From assembly GCA_900546695.1 (NCBI GenBank), contig URDX01000008.1:1-64000 (forward strand): 64,000 nt of DNA. The letters are read 5' to 3'. The position numbers were made by a program, and so were the translations under genes. Under the pieces are notes generated by a model. It ran no database searches. It was not told where the DNA came from and saw only the letters and a list, made by a program, of their open reading frames with translations. Positions 16,588 to 26,056 of this stretch are shown here, one piece after another. This stretch comes from an uncultured Eubacteriales bacterium. Lineage in GTDB: Bacteria; Bacillota; Clostridia; Oscillospirales; CAG-272. Each line of letters begins with the position of its first letter. Positions within the stretch are counted from its first letter, which is position 1.

Positions 16588-16981
16588 TAATTCGATTCGC
16601 CATAAGGGTATTTTGCCCTGCGTGCGAGGCTGAAAAAGCGGCGAAAACCGCTTTGGAATGCGCCTCCCGCGTTTTTGACGGCGATGAAACAAGCTAATAA
16701 CGGACGGTAATTTTACTGCCACCGCGTATGACGGATATGGGAATGAAATACCGCCGGACGCTCGGAGTCTGCTTATAATTCGGCTGTAACCAGCATGCCG
16801 TAGGGGTGGCTCCGTGCCGTTCTCGGCGGGTTTTATTCCCGTATTTTGCCGTTAAGGCACGGCTGCCTGCCGCTCGGACGGGTGATATTTCTCCTGCCCG
16901 ATGCGTGCCGTGACGCTGTGTGCTGCGCGTGGGAGCTCCGTTTTTCCCAAAGACTTTTATGTGAATGGAGTGGTTGTTTAA

Positions 16982-19900
16982 ATGGTAAAGCCCCAGAAGC
17001 TCGGTAAGAACACACGTATGAGCTTTTCCAAGATCGATGAGACTCTGGACCTGCCGAATCTCATTGATGTTCAAAAGAAGTCCTACGAGTGGTTCCGCCG
17101 TGAGGGACTGATGGAAGTTCTTCGTGATGTCTCCCCTATCACCGATTATTCGGGAAATCTCGAGATCGAGTTCATCGATTACACGATAGACCCCGAGCCC
17201 AAGTACTCGGTAGAGGAGTGCAAGGAGAGAGACGTTAACTACGCCGCACCTCTCCGCGTGACCGTCCGCCTTTTCAACAAGGCTACAGGTACGCCTATCG
17301 TCAAGCAGATATTCATGGGCGACTTCCCGCTGATGACCGAGAACGGTACCTTTATCATCAACGGCGCGGAGCGCGTTGTCGTTTCGCAGATCGTCCGCTC
17401 GCCCGGCATGTACTATGACCATAACTTCGACAAGAGCGGAAAGCTCATCTACTCCGCTCAGGTCATCCCGTACCGCGGCGCATGGATAGAGTACGAGACC
17501 GACATGAACGACATCATGTACGTCCGTATCGATAAAAACCGCAAGATGCCTCTGACCATCTTTATCCGCGCGCTCGGCTTTGAGACCGACGAGGAAATAA
17601 TCGAGCTGCTCGGCGACGACCATTGCCTGCGCGAGACGCTTGCAAAGGATGAGATGCAGAGTGAGGCGCTTAAGTACAACACAAGCGCGGTAGACGAGTC
17701 TCTCAAGGAGATATACAAGCGTCTGCGCCCCGGCGACCCGCCGCTTGTTGAGAGCGCGCAGATACTCATCAACAACCTCTTCTTCGACCCTAAACGCTAT
17801 GATCTCGCAGCGGTCGGTCGTTATAAGTTCGACAGCAAGATGGATCTTGAGTCCCGTCTGCGCGGACAGCTGCTTGCACGTCCTGCGGTCAATCTCATCA
17901 CAGGTGAGCTTATCGGAAACGAGGGCGACATCGTAGACGAGGAGATGCTTGCCGCATTCCGCGCGGGTGCGGTCAACGAGGTTTATATTCAGGTCGACGG
18001 TGCAGAGCTTAAACTGCTCTCTAACGGCATGGTATACCCCGAGGCTATACTTGGCTACAGCCTTGAGAATATCGGTCTGCGCCATAAGGTTCGCTACAGC
18101 GTTCTCTCTGAGATAATCGCTGCGGTCGGTACCGAGGAGGGCGACGTAAAGGCGGAGGCAAAGAAGCGCATCTCCGAGCTCGCGCCTAAGAACATCACCC
18201 GTGACGATATTCTCGCGTCGGTCAGCTACATGATAGGTCTGTTCCACGGCATAGGCGAGAAGGACGATATCGATCATCTCGGCAACCGCCGTCTGCGCTG
18301 CGTAGGCGAGCTGCTTCAGAATCAGCTCCGCATCGGCTTTGCGCGTATGGATAAGATAGTCAAGGAGCGCATGACCGTTCACGACAGCGAGTCCATCACG
18401 CCCGAGGCGCTTATCAATATCCGTCCCGTCGTCACCGCTATCCGCGAGTTCTTCGGCTCTTCGCCGCTCTCGCAGTTCATGGACCAGAACAACCCGCTTG
18501 CAGAGCTGACGCACAAGCGCCGTCTCTCCGCGCTCGGTCCGGGCGGTATCTCGCGTGACCGTGCATCCTTCGAGGTGCGCGATGTCCACTATACACACTA
18601 CGGACGTATGTGTCCGATTGAGACCCCTGAGGGACCGAACATCGGACTTATCTCCTACCTTTCCACCTATGCGAGCATCAACGATTACGGCTTCATCGAG
18701 GCTCCGTACCGCCGCGTAGACAAGGAGAAGGGAATAGTTACCCGCGAGGTCGAGTATATGACCGCCGACACCGAGGATAACTACATCGTCGCACAGGCGA
18801 ACGAGCCTCTTGACGAGGAGGGACGCTTCATTAATAAGAAGGTCACCGCGCGTCACCGCTCGGAGATCATCGAGATTGACGCAAGCCAGGTCGACTATAT
18901 GGACGTATCGCCTAAAATGGTGGTTTCGGTTGCAACGGCGTGCATCCCCTTCCTTGAAAACGACGATAACTCCCGTGCACTCATGGGCTCGAACATGCAG
19001 AAGCAGGCCGTCCCGCTTATGGTCACCGACTCTCCTATCGTCGGAACGGGTATGGAGTACAAGGCTGCCGTTGACTCCGGCGTTGTCGTATGCGCTAAGC
19101 GCAGCGGTACCGTCGAGCGCGTCACCGCAGACGATATCACCGTTCGCGCAGAGGACGGAACTAAGGATGTATATCATCTTATCAAGTTCAAGCGCTCCAA
19201 CCAGGGTACCTGCGTAAATCAGCGCCCGATAGTAGATGTCGGCGAGCTCGTAAATGCAGGCGATGTCATTGCAGACGGTCCCGCAACATCGGGCGGCGAA
19301 ATTTCGCTGGGTAAGAACGCGCTTATCGGCTTTATGACATGGGAAGGCTACAACTACGAGGACGCGGTACTGCTCAACGAGCGTCTTGTCCGCGACGATG
19401 TTTACACCTCCATTCATATAGAAAAGTACGAGCATGAGGCTCGCGACACCAAGCTCGGACCGGAGGAGATTACCCGCGAGATACCGAACGTCGGCGACGA
19501 CGCGCTCAAGGATCTTACTCCCGAGGGTGTCATCCGTATCGGTACAGAGGTCAGAGCCGGCGACATACTCGTCGGTAAGGTAACGCCCAAAGGCGAGACC
19601 GAGCTGACCGCAGAGGAGCGCCTGCTCCGCGCCATCTTCGGCGAGAAGGCACGCGAGGTGCGCGATACCTCGCTGCGTCTGCCTCACGGCGAGAGCGGTA
19701 TCATCGTCGATGTCCGCGTATTCACCAAGGAGGCGGGCGACGAGCTGATGCCCGGTGTAAACAAGGTAGTCCGCGTTTATGTCGCTCAGAAGAGAAAGAT
19801 CTCGGTAGGAGATAAGATGGCGGGACGTCACGGTAACAAGGGTGTCGTTTCGAGAATTCTTCCGCCCGAGGATATGCCGTTCCTTGCAGACGGTACGCCT

Positions 19901-20746
19901 CTCGATATCGTGCTCAACCCGCTGGGCGTTCCTTCGCGAATGAACATCGGTCAGGTGCTCGAGGTCCATCTCGGCATCGCGGCGCGTAAGCTCGGCTGGA
20001 AGGTCATGACCCCCGTATTCGACGGCGCGCACATGGAGGATATCACCGAGCTGCTTAAGCAGGCGGGACTCAGCCCCGACGGCAAAGCGACTCTCTACGA
20101 CGGCAGAACGGGTGAGCCCTTTGACAATCCCGTAACCGTCGGAATAATGTACTATCTTAAGCTCCACCATCTCGTTGACGATAAGATCCACGCGCGCAGC
20201 ACGGGACCCTACTCGCTCGTCACGCAGCAGCCTCTCGGCGGTAAGGCGCAGTTCGGCGGTCAGCGTTTCGGAGAGATGGAGGTCTGGGCGCTCGAGGCGT
20301 ACGGCGCAGCCTACACGCTTCAGGAGATACTGACCTTCAAGAGCGACGATGTAAACGGACGTGTCAAGGCGTTCGAGGCTATCGTCAAGGGTCAGAACAT
20401 CCCGACGCCCGGCGTGCCCGAGTCGTTCAAGGTGCTTGTTAAGGAGCTCCAGTCGCTCGCGCTTGATGTCCGCGTTCTCGATAAGAACGGCGAGGAGATC
20501 GAGCTGTCCACCCTCGGCGAGGATGAGCCCGAGCAGCCCGTCTACACAGGCAACGCCTACCGCGACGAGGACAGGGATGAATATATGAACGCATCCGTCG
20601 TTAACGATATCGGCGACGACCGCGATGCTTATGATTCGGACGATGATGACGACGGCTTCGCAGAAGAGTCCGAAACAGAGGATGACGGCTTCAGCGTCGG
20701 CATGGGCGATGAGCTGTACTCCGATTTCACAAGTGATGAAGAGTAA
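16982..20746 (+). CDS. rpoB: RNA polymerase beta subunit
   Basis: Catalytic beta subunit of RNA polymerase, 1254 residues. Conserved blocks appear in order from SFSKIDETLDLPNLIDVQ at the N-terminus through the rifampicin-binding region (SSPLSQFMDQNNPLAELTH, KRRLSALGPGG), PIETPEGPNIGLI and GDKMAGRHGNKGV to the C-terminal GEMEVWALEAYGAAYTLQE. The Asp516, His526 and Ser531 equivalents are wild type; the Gln510 equivalent is Pro. After about residue 1180 an acidic tail of about 75 residues follows, with runs of Asp and Glu, longer than usual. The start ATG follows GAATGGAGTGG. rpoC starts 14 bases after the stop. The usual upstream rplJ-rplL genes are absent; rpsT is divergent instead. Confidence 0.98.
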   Translation: MVKPQKLGKNTRMSFSKIDETLDLPNLIDVQKKSYEWFRREGLMEVLRDVSPITDYSGNLEIEFIDYTIDPEPKYSVEECKERDVNYAAPLRVTVRLFNKATGTPIVKQIFMGDFPLMTENGTFIINGAERVVVSQIVRSPGMYYDHNFDKSGKLIYSAQVIPYRGAWIEYETDMNDIMYVRIDKNRKMPLTIFIRALGFETDEEIIELLGDDHCLRETLAKDEMQSEALKYNTSAVDESLKEIYKRLRPGDPPLVESAQILINNLFFDPKRYDLAAVGRYKFDSKMDLESRLRGQLLARPAVNLITGELIGNEGDIVDEEMLAAFRAGAVNEVYIQVDGAELKLLSNGMVYPEAILGYSLENIGLRHKVRYSVLSEIIAAVGTEEGDVKAEAKKRISELAPKNITRDDILASVSYMIGLFHGIGEKDDIDHLGNRRLRCVGELLQNQLRIGFARMDKIVKERMTVHDSESITPEALINIRPVVTAIREFFGSSPLSQFMDQNNPLAELTHKRRLSALGPGGISRDRASFEVRDVHYTHYGRMCPIETPEGPNIGLISYLSTYASINDYGFIEAPYRRVDKEKGIVTREVEYMTADTEDNYIVAQANEPLDEEGRFINKKVTARHRSEIIEIDASQVDYMDVSPKMVVSVATACIPFLENDDNSRALMGSNMQKQAVPLMVTDSPIVGTGMEYKAAVDSGVVVCAKRSGTVERVTADDITVRAEDGTKDVYHLIKFKRSNQGTCVNQRPIVDVGELVNAGDVIADGPATSGGEISLGKNALIGFMTWEGYNYEDAVLLNERLVRDDVYTSIHIEKYEHEARDTKLGPEEITREIPNVGDDALKDLTPEGVIRIGTEVRAGDILVGKVTPKGETELTAEERLLRAIFGEKAREVRDTSLRLPHGESGIIVDVRVFTKEAGDELMPGVNKVVRVYVAQKRKISVGDKMAGRHGNKGVVSRILPPEDMPFLADGTPLDIVLNPLGVPSRMNIGQVLEVHLGIAARKLGWKVMTPVFDGAHMEDITELLKQAGLSPDGKATLYDGRTGEPFDNPVTVGIMYYLKLHHLVDDKIHARSTGPYSLVTQQPLGGKAQFGGQRFGEMEVWALEAYGAAYTLQEILTFKSDDVNGRVKAFEAIVKGQNIPTPGVPESFKVLVKELQSLALDVRVLDKNGEEIELSTLGEDEPEQPVYTGNAYRDEDRDEYMNASVVNDIGDDRDAYDSDDDDDGFAEESETEDDGFSVGMGDELYSDFTSDEE

Positions 20747-20760
20747 TGGGAGGACAGTGA

Positions 20761-23700
20761 ATGTCAACGGAACACAACACGTTTGATTCTATACAGATCG
20801 GTCTTGCTTCCCCTGAGATGATACTTAACTGGTCTCACGGTGAGGTAACCAAGCCCGAGACCATCAATTACAGAACTCTCAAGCCCGAGCGCGACGGCCT
20901 TTTCTGCGAGCGTATCTTCGGTCCGACCAAGGACGGAGAGTGCTCGTGCGGAAAGTACAAGCGCGTTCGCAACAAGGAGTTTCATGTCTGCGAGAAGTGC
21001 GGCGTAGAGGTGACGAGCAAGAAGGTCCGCCGCGAGCGCATGGGTCACATTCAGCTCGCAGCACCCGTCTCGCACATCTGGTATTTCAGAGCGGTCCCCT
21101 CGCGTATGAGCCTGCTGCTCGATATACCGCTGCGCGCACTCGAGAAGGTTCTTTATTTCGCTTCCTATATAGTAGTAGATCCCGGCGATACCCCCCTTGT
21201 ACGCAATCAGCTGCTGACCGAGAGCGAGTATAAGTCCTACTATGAAAAGTACGAGGACTCCTTCCGCGTCGGCATGGGCGCAGAGGCTATAAAGGAGCTG
21301 CTTTCCGAGCCGATTCTTAATCTCGATGAGCTCTCCGCTGACCTCCGCGCACAGCTCGCGGGTGCATCGGGTCAGAAGAAGCTGCGCATCAGCAAGCGCC
21401 TTGAGGTAGTCGAGGCATTCCGCAAGTCGGGCAACCGCCCCGAGTGGATGATACTCGACGTTATCCCCGTTATCCCGCCGGACATCCGTCCGATGGTACA
21501 GCTCGACGGCGGACGCTTTGCGGCATCCGATCTTAACGACCTCTATCGCCGCGTTATCGGCAGAAACAACCGTCTGAAGAACCTTCTCCAGATGGGCGCG
21601 CCCGATATTATTATCCGCAACGAGAAGAGAATGCTTCAGGAAGCTGTCGACGCTCTGATAGATAACGGCAGACGCGGTAAGCCCGTAACGGGACCGAGCA
21701 ACCGTCCGCTTAAGTCGCTCTCCGAGATGCTTCGCGGTAAGCAGGGACGCTTCCGTCAGAACCTGCTCGGTAAGCGTGTCGACTATTCGGGACGTTCGGT
21801 TATCGTCGTAGGACCTGAGCTTAAGATTTATCAGTGCGGACTTCCTAAGGAGATGGCGCTCGAGCTCTTCAAGCCCTTCGTTATGAAGCGCCTTGTAGAG
21901 ACTCAGAAGGCATCGAACATCAAGGACGCAAAGAAGAAGGTGGAGAAGGTCGCGCCCGAGGTATGGGACGCCCTCGAGAATGTTATCAAGGAGCATCCCG
22001 TACTGCTCAACCGCGCACCTACGCTTCACCGCCTGTCCATTCAGGCGTTTGAGCCTATCCTCGTAGAGGGAAGAGCTATCAAGCTCCACCCGCTGGTATG
22101 TCCCGCATTCAACGCCGACTTCGACGGCGACCAGATGCCTGTACACGTACCGCTTTCGTCCGAGGCGCAGGCAGAGGCGAGATTCCTCATGCTCTCCGCG
22201 CGCAACCTGCTTAAGCCTGCAGACGGTAAGGCAGTTACCGTACCTTCCCAGGATATGGTTCTCGGCTGCTACTATCTGACGATGGATAAGCCCGGAGAGC
22301 CCGGCGAGGGTCACGTTTTCCGTGACTTCGACGAGGCTGTAATGGCATATGAAAACAAGCTGCTCGGACTCCATGCTCCAATCAAGCTCCGCGTTACCCG
22401 CGAGATAGACGGCGAGCAGGTCACAGGTATTATAGACGCTACGCTCGGACGGCTGATATTCAACCGCTCGCTTCCGCAGGACCTCGGTTATGTCGACCGC
22501 AGCGATCCCGCAAAAAAGCTTGACCTTGAGATATCCTTCCGTTGCGGTAAGAAGCAGCTCGGTCAGCTCGTAGACCGCTGCATCAAGATACACGGTATCC
22601 CCGAGACCGCCCGCGTGCTCGATGAGATTAAGAGCATGGGCTATAAGTACTCCACAAGGGCTGCAATGTCGATATCCATCGCGGATATCACCATCCCGAA
22701 GAAAAAGTACGAGATAGTCAAGCAGGCTGAGGGAGATGTCGAGGAGATCGCTCGCTGCTTTGCAGAGGGTGAGCTCACCGAGGAGGAGCGCTACAACAAC
22801 GTTATCGCCCTCTGGGATAAGGCGACTAAGGATGTCGTTGCCGCGCTTCAGGACGGCTTTGATGACTTCAACCCGATTAAGATGATGAGTGATTCGGGAG
22901 CCCGCGGCAGCATTACCCAGATGCGTCAGCTCGCAGGTATGCGCGGACTGATGTTCGCAACAAACGGACGTACAATGGAGATCCCGATCAAGTCGAACTT
23001 CCGTGAGGGTCTTAATATCCTCGAGTACTTCATCGCGGCGCGCGGTGCGCGTAAGTCGCTGTCGGATACGGCCCTTAAGACCGCCGACTCCGGTTACCTT
23101 ACCCGTCGTCTTGTCGATGTGTCGCAGGATGTTATCGTCACCGAGTCCGACTGCGGTACCGATTCGGGTATCGTCGTCAGCGCTATCATCGACGAGAACG
23201 GCAACATCATCGAGCCGTTTGCAGAGCGTCTTGTCGGACGTTACACCTGCCGCGATGTCACCCACCCCGAGACGGGCGAGGTGCTTGTACCCGCTAATAC
23301 GCTCATGGGCGACGGCGAGGCAAAGAAGATTATCGACGCAGGCATCGACAAGGTCGAGATAAGATCTATCCTTAAATGCAAGAGCAAGCACGGCGTTTGC
23401 GCTCACTGCTACGGCTCCGATATGGCGTCGGGTAACCCCGTCAGCATCGGTGAGTCGGTCGGTATTGTCGCAGCTCAGTCTATCGGCGAGCCCGGTACGC
23501 AGCTGACGATGAGAACCTTCCATACGGGCGGTGTCGCAGGCTCTAACATCACGCAGGGTCTTCCCCGCGTCGAGGAGCTGTTCGAGGCACGTTCGCCCAA
23601 GAAGGCGGCTGTTATCGCTAAGTGCAGCGGTATCATCTCGATTCCCGAGGAGAAGCGCCGCAAGGTTGCGCGCATAGTGCCTGTCGATGGCGATCCCATC

Positions 23701-24390
23701 CCCGCAGACGAGAAGGATAAGGACCATCCTATTCCTTACGGTCTGAAAATGCTTGTTTCCGAGGGCGACCATATCGAGCGCGGTCAGGCTATCACCGAGG
23801 GCCAGCTCGCTCCGCAGGATATTACCGAGATACTCGGACTCGATGCGGCATATGATTATATTATCCGCGAGGTTCAGTCGGTATACCGTCGTCAGAACGT
23901 TGACGTTAACGACCGCCATATCGAGGTCATTGCTCGTCAGATGACGAGAAAGGTCCGCGTTGTCGATTCGGGCGATACGGAGCTGCTTGACGCAAGCATG
24001 GTCGATATCACCGAGTTCGATGCAGAGAACGAGCGCATTCAGGCTCGTATCGACGCGGGCGAGACCGAGCTCAAGCTCGCAACAAGCTCTCCTGTTCTGC
24101 TCGGTATCACCAAGGCATCAATTCTCACCGAGTCTTGGCTCAGTGCGGCATCCTTCCAGGAGACCACCAAGGTTCTTACCGAGGCGGCTATCCGCGGAAA
24201 GGTCGACCACCTGCTCGGCCTCAAGGAGAACGTTATTATCGGTAAGCTCATCCCCGCGGGTACGGGTATGGAATGCTACCGTAATGTCGAGGTCGAGGCT
24301 GACGAGGGAGCCATCGAGGCTCACGAGGAGGCTGAGGCGGCGGCTGAAGCTGAGGAGGAACAGTTCACCGACGAGGCTGTCGGCGAATGA
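20761..24390 (+). CDS. rpoC: RNA polymerase beta-prime subunit
   Basis: Catalytic beta-prime subunit, 1209 residues. The N-terminal zinc site (CSCGKYKRVRNKEFHVCEKC), the zipper and lid region, and the catalytic NADFDGDQMPVH, whose three Asp residues hold the active-site magnesium, are intact. The bridge helix/trigger loop region (GARGSITQMRQLAGMRGLM and EPGTQLTMRTFHTGG) and the second zinc site (CRDVTHPETGEV, CKSKHGVCAHCYG) follow. A short Glu/Ala-rich tail ends the protein. GGGAGGA precedes the ATG. It is cotranscribed with rpoB and followed by a 15-base-pair hairpin. Confidence 0.98.
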   Translation: MSTEHNTFDSIQIGLASPEMILNWSHGEVTKPETINYRTLKPERDGLFCERIFGPTKDGECSCGKYKRVRNKEFHVCEKCGVEVTSKKVRRERMGHIQLAAPVSHIWYFRAVPSRMSLLLDIPLRALEKVLYFASYIVVDPGDTPLVRNQLLTESEYKSYYEKYEDSFRVGMGAEAIKELLSEPILNLDELSADLRAQLAGASGQKKLRISKRLEVVEAFRKSGNRPEWMILDVIPVIPPDIRPMVQLDGGRFAASDLNDLYRRVIGRNNRLKNLLQMGAPDIIIRNEKRMLQEAVDALIDNGRRGKPVTGPSNRPLKSLSEMLRGKQGRFRQNLLGKRVDYSGRSVIVVGPELKIYQCGLPKEMALELFKPFVMKRLVETQKASNIKDAKKKVEKVAPEVWDALENVIKEHPVLLNRAPTLHRLSIQAFEPILVEGRAIKLHPLVCPAFNADFDGDQMPVHVPLSSEAQAEARFLMLSARNLLKPADGKAVTVPSQDMVLGCYYLTMDKPGEPGEGHVFRDFDEAVMAYENKLLGLHAPIKLRVTREIDGEQVTGIIDATLGRLIFNRSLPQDLGYVDRSDPAKKLDLEISFRCGKKQLGQLVDRCIKIHGIPETARVLDEIKSMGYKYSTRAAMSISIADITIPKKKYEIVKQAEGDVEEIARCFAEGELTEEERYNNVIALWDKATKDVVAALQDGFDDFNPIKMMSDSGARGSITQMRQLAGMRGLMFATNGRTMEIPIKSNFREGLNILEYFIAARGARKSLSDTALKTADSGYLTRRLVDVSQDVIVTESDCGTDSGIVVSAIIDENGNIIEPFAERLVGRYTCRDVTHPETGEVLVPANTLMGDGEAKKIIDAGIDKVEIRSILKCKSKHGVCAHCYGSDMASGNPVSIGESVGIVAAQSIGEPGTQLTMRTFHTGGVAGSNITQGLPRVEELFEARSPKKAAVIAKCSGIISIPEEKRRKVARIVPVDGDPIPADEKDKDHPIPYGLKMLVSEGDHIERGQAITEGQLAPQDITEILGLDAAYDYIIREVQSVYRRQNVDVNDRHIEVIARQMTRKVRVVDSGDTELLDASMVDITEFDAENERIQARIDAGETELKLATSSPVLLGITKASILTESWLSAASFQETTKVLTEAAIRGKVDHLLGLKENVIIGKLIPAGTGMECYRNVEVEADEGAIEAHEEAEAAAEAEEEQFTDEAVGE

Positions 24391-24442
24391 TCGACGCTTG
24401 GGAGCTGCTTTCGACGCAGACCGAAATATAATGCAATATCCA

Positions 24443-24478
24443 CAGGCTGCCGCGTCGAAAAGCCGACGCGGCAGCCTG
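24443..24478 (+). terminator. Strong hairpin after rpoC
   Basis: A perfect 15-base stem (CAGGCTGCCGCGTCG and its complement) with a six-base loop, 52 bases after the rpoC stop. It lacks a run of T, so it may act as an RNA-stabilising or Rho-type end rather than an intrinsic terminator. Confidence 0.6.
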
Positions 24479-24731
24479 CTTGCATATGCGGAACAGAGCT
24501 GCTTCGCCTTTTGCAGGCTGCTTGTATCGGTGGAGTGGGATTGCTTGCGCTGTTTTTGCGGGCTTTTCTGCAAGTCGGCATGAAGCGCGTGCGGTGTGTC
24601 TCGCGGCGCGCTTAATTGACAGCGTGCTGCATTTTTACCCGCGCGCAATCTATGCACGGGTAGGAAAGTTCTGCTTGCTGCGTGTGCGTGATTGTGCAAA
24701 TGGACGAAATTTTGTATAAATATATTTTCGC

Positions 24732-24761
24732 TTGACAATTATAGGGATAAAGTGATATAAT
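24732..24761 (+). promoter_or_regulatory. Sigma-A promoter of the rpsL-rpsG-fusA-tuf operon
   Basis: TTGACA at 24732-24737, 18-base spacer, TATAAT at 24756-24761: both hexamers are perfect. It gives the str operon a start independent of rpoBC. Confidence 0.8.
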
Positions 24762-24879
24762 AATCTGTGTAATTGCGGTATTGCGCGCGTATGCGATGCT
24801 ATTCCGCTGCACAGCGCTGCGGTGCGGCTTTCGGGCGGCACGGAGCGGCGCAGCAAATAATTAAAGAAGGAGGAAAAGT

Positions 24880-25293
24880 ATGCCAACCTTTAACCAGCTT
24901 GTAAAACAGGGCCGCAAAGAGAAGACCTATAAGTCCAAGTCGCCTGCTCTTCAGAAGGGTTTCAACTCTCTGACGAATAAGCGCACAGACCTCAGTGCTC
25001 CTCAGAAGCGCGGCGTCTGCACAAAGGTAACGACAGTCAACCCGAAGAAGCCTAACTCCGCACTTCGTAAGATCGCGAGAGTAAGACTCACCAACGGAAT
25101 GGAAGCTACAACCTACATTCCCGGTATCGGTCATAATCTCCAGGAGCACTCGGTTGTTCTCATCCGAGGCGGAAGAGTACGTGACCTGCCCGGTGTGCGT
25201 TACCACATCATCCGCGGCACGCTTGACGCCCAGGGCGTCGCAAATCGCCGTCAGGGCCGTTCTAAATACGGCGTCAAGAGACCGAAGTCGTAA
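24880..25293 (+). CDS. rpsL: 30S ribosomal protein S12
   Basis: Decoding-centre protein of the small subunit, 137 residues. It shows the N-terminal PTFNQLVKQGR, QKRGVCTKVTTVNPKKPNSA and IPGIGHNLQEHSVVLIRGG, then RDLPGVRYHIIRGTL and the basic end. The lysine in NPKKPNSALRK (Escherichia coli Lys42) is present. The second position linked to streptomycin resistance (Lys87 in Escherichia coli, Lys88 in Mycobacterium) is Arg101 here, within GGRVRDLPG, where most bacteria have GGRVKDLPG. AAGGAGG precedes the ATG. It is the first gene of the operon driven by the promoter at 24732. Confidence 0.98.
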   Translation: MPTFNQLVKQGRKEKTYKSKSPALQKGFNSLTNKRTDLSAPQKRGVCTKVTTVNPKKPNSALRKIARVRLTNGMEATTYIPGIGHNLQEHSVVLIRGGRVRDLPGVRYHIIRGTLDAQGVANRRQGRSKYGVKRPKS

Positions 25294-25482
25294 TTTCGCT
25301 GTCGGTTTATGTTGGTAAGCACCGCGAGGTGCGAATGCCGCAATATTCCCGGATGACAATGCTGGAAAATACTTTTCCATTATATATCCCAGGTAAAACT
25401 GCGGCCTCAGCATTAACGGAACATCGGAAGGTATGATTTCGAGTACCTATGATATCATATTCTTATGAAGGAGGGAAGAACA

Positions 25483-25953
25483 GTGCCAAGAAGAGGTCAG
25501 ATATCTAAAAGAGATGTGCTGCCGGATCCGCTGTACAATTCCAAGCTTGTAACCAAGCTCATCAATAACATCATGTACGACGGTAAGAAGGGCGTAGCAC
25601 AGAAGATTGTTTACGACGCCTTCTCTATCGTTGAGGAAAAGCTCGGTAAGAGCCCGCTCGACGCTTTCGTAGAAGCGCTCGGAAACATCATGCCGAGCCT
25701 TGAGGTCAAGGCTAAGCGTGTCGGCGGCTCCACCTATCAGGTGCCGTTGGAGGTTCGCCCCGAGCGTCGTCAGACACTCGGTCTGCGTTGGATCACTCTC
25801 TATTCGAGACAGCGCAGCGAGAGAACCATGGCTGAGAGACTTGCCGGAGAGATTATGGATGCTCTCAATAACACCGGCGGAGCAGTCAAGAAGAAGGACG
25901 AGACACACCGTATGGCTGAAGCCAACAAGGCTTTTGCACATTACAGATATTGA
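25483..25953 (+). CDS. rpsG: 30S ribosomal protein S7
   Basis: Primary 16S rRNA-binding protein of the small-subunit head. The 156-residue product begins PRRGQISKRDVLPDPLYNSK and includes LEVKAKRVGGSTYQVPLEV and RRQTLGLRWI, all family hallmarks. GTG 25483 is chosen because GGAGGG at 25471-25476 is six bases upstream and the resulting length equals the usual 156; an ATG at 25465 overlaps the ribosome site. The 189-base spacer after rpsL is longer than usual and could hold a regulatory structure, since S7 controls this operon in enterobacteria from the same place. Confidence 0.97.
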   Translation: MPRRGQISKRDVLPDPLYNSKLVTKLINNIMYDGKKGVAQKIVYDAFSIVEEKLGKSPLDAFVEALGNIMPSLEVKAKRVGGSTYQVPLEVRPERRQTLGLRWITLYSRQRSERTMAERLAGEIMDALNNTGGAVKKKDETHRMAEANKAFAHYRY

Positions 25954-26056
25954 TTTTGAGGCACAGGGATATGCAGCGTAGGGCGCGCGCGGCGTGACTG
26001 CGGGCGGACTCCCGAGCCTGAAAACCGATAACTTACTAAAATTAAGGAGCACATTA

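Larger units (their letters stand above)
16113..16981. other. Divergent promoter region between rpsT and rpoB
   Basis: About 870 bases without a gene. From left to right it holds the rpsT leader and promoter (to 16242), a stretch of short G-rich imperfect repeats around 16320-16460, an AT-rich block (16485-16530), the rpoB promoter (16559-16587) and a leader of about 390 bases with several inverted repeats, including AAGCGG/CCGCTT near 16637-16655 and CCGTGCC/GGCACGG near 16812-16862. No RNA family was recognised. Confidence 0.6.
24391..24879. other. Intergenic region between rpoC and rpsL
   Basis: About 490 bases. It holds the hairpin at 24443-24478 and the rpsL promoter at 24732-24761. The small L7Ae-like gene (ybxF/rplGB) that commonly lies here in Firmicutes is missing; no open frame matching it was found. 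Confidence 0.6.

Noticed and set aside
18466..18560. Rifampicin resistance in RpoB
   Set aside because: The main resistance positions (Asp516, His526, Ser531 equivalents) are wild type; the Pro at the Gln510 equivalent alone is not sufficient evidence.
16694..20767. Minus-strand open frame of 1357 codons opposite rpoB
   Set aside because: It mirrors the rpoB codons, has no ribosome site or family motif, and arises from the GC-rich codon bias. The same holds for the long frames opposite rpoC, fusA, tuf and recD2.
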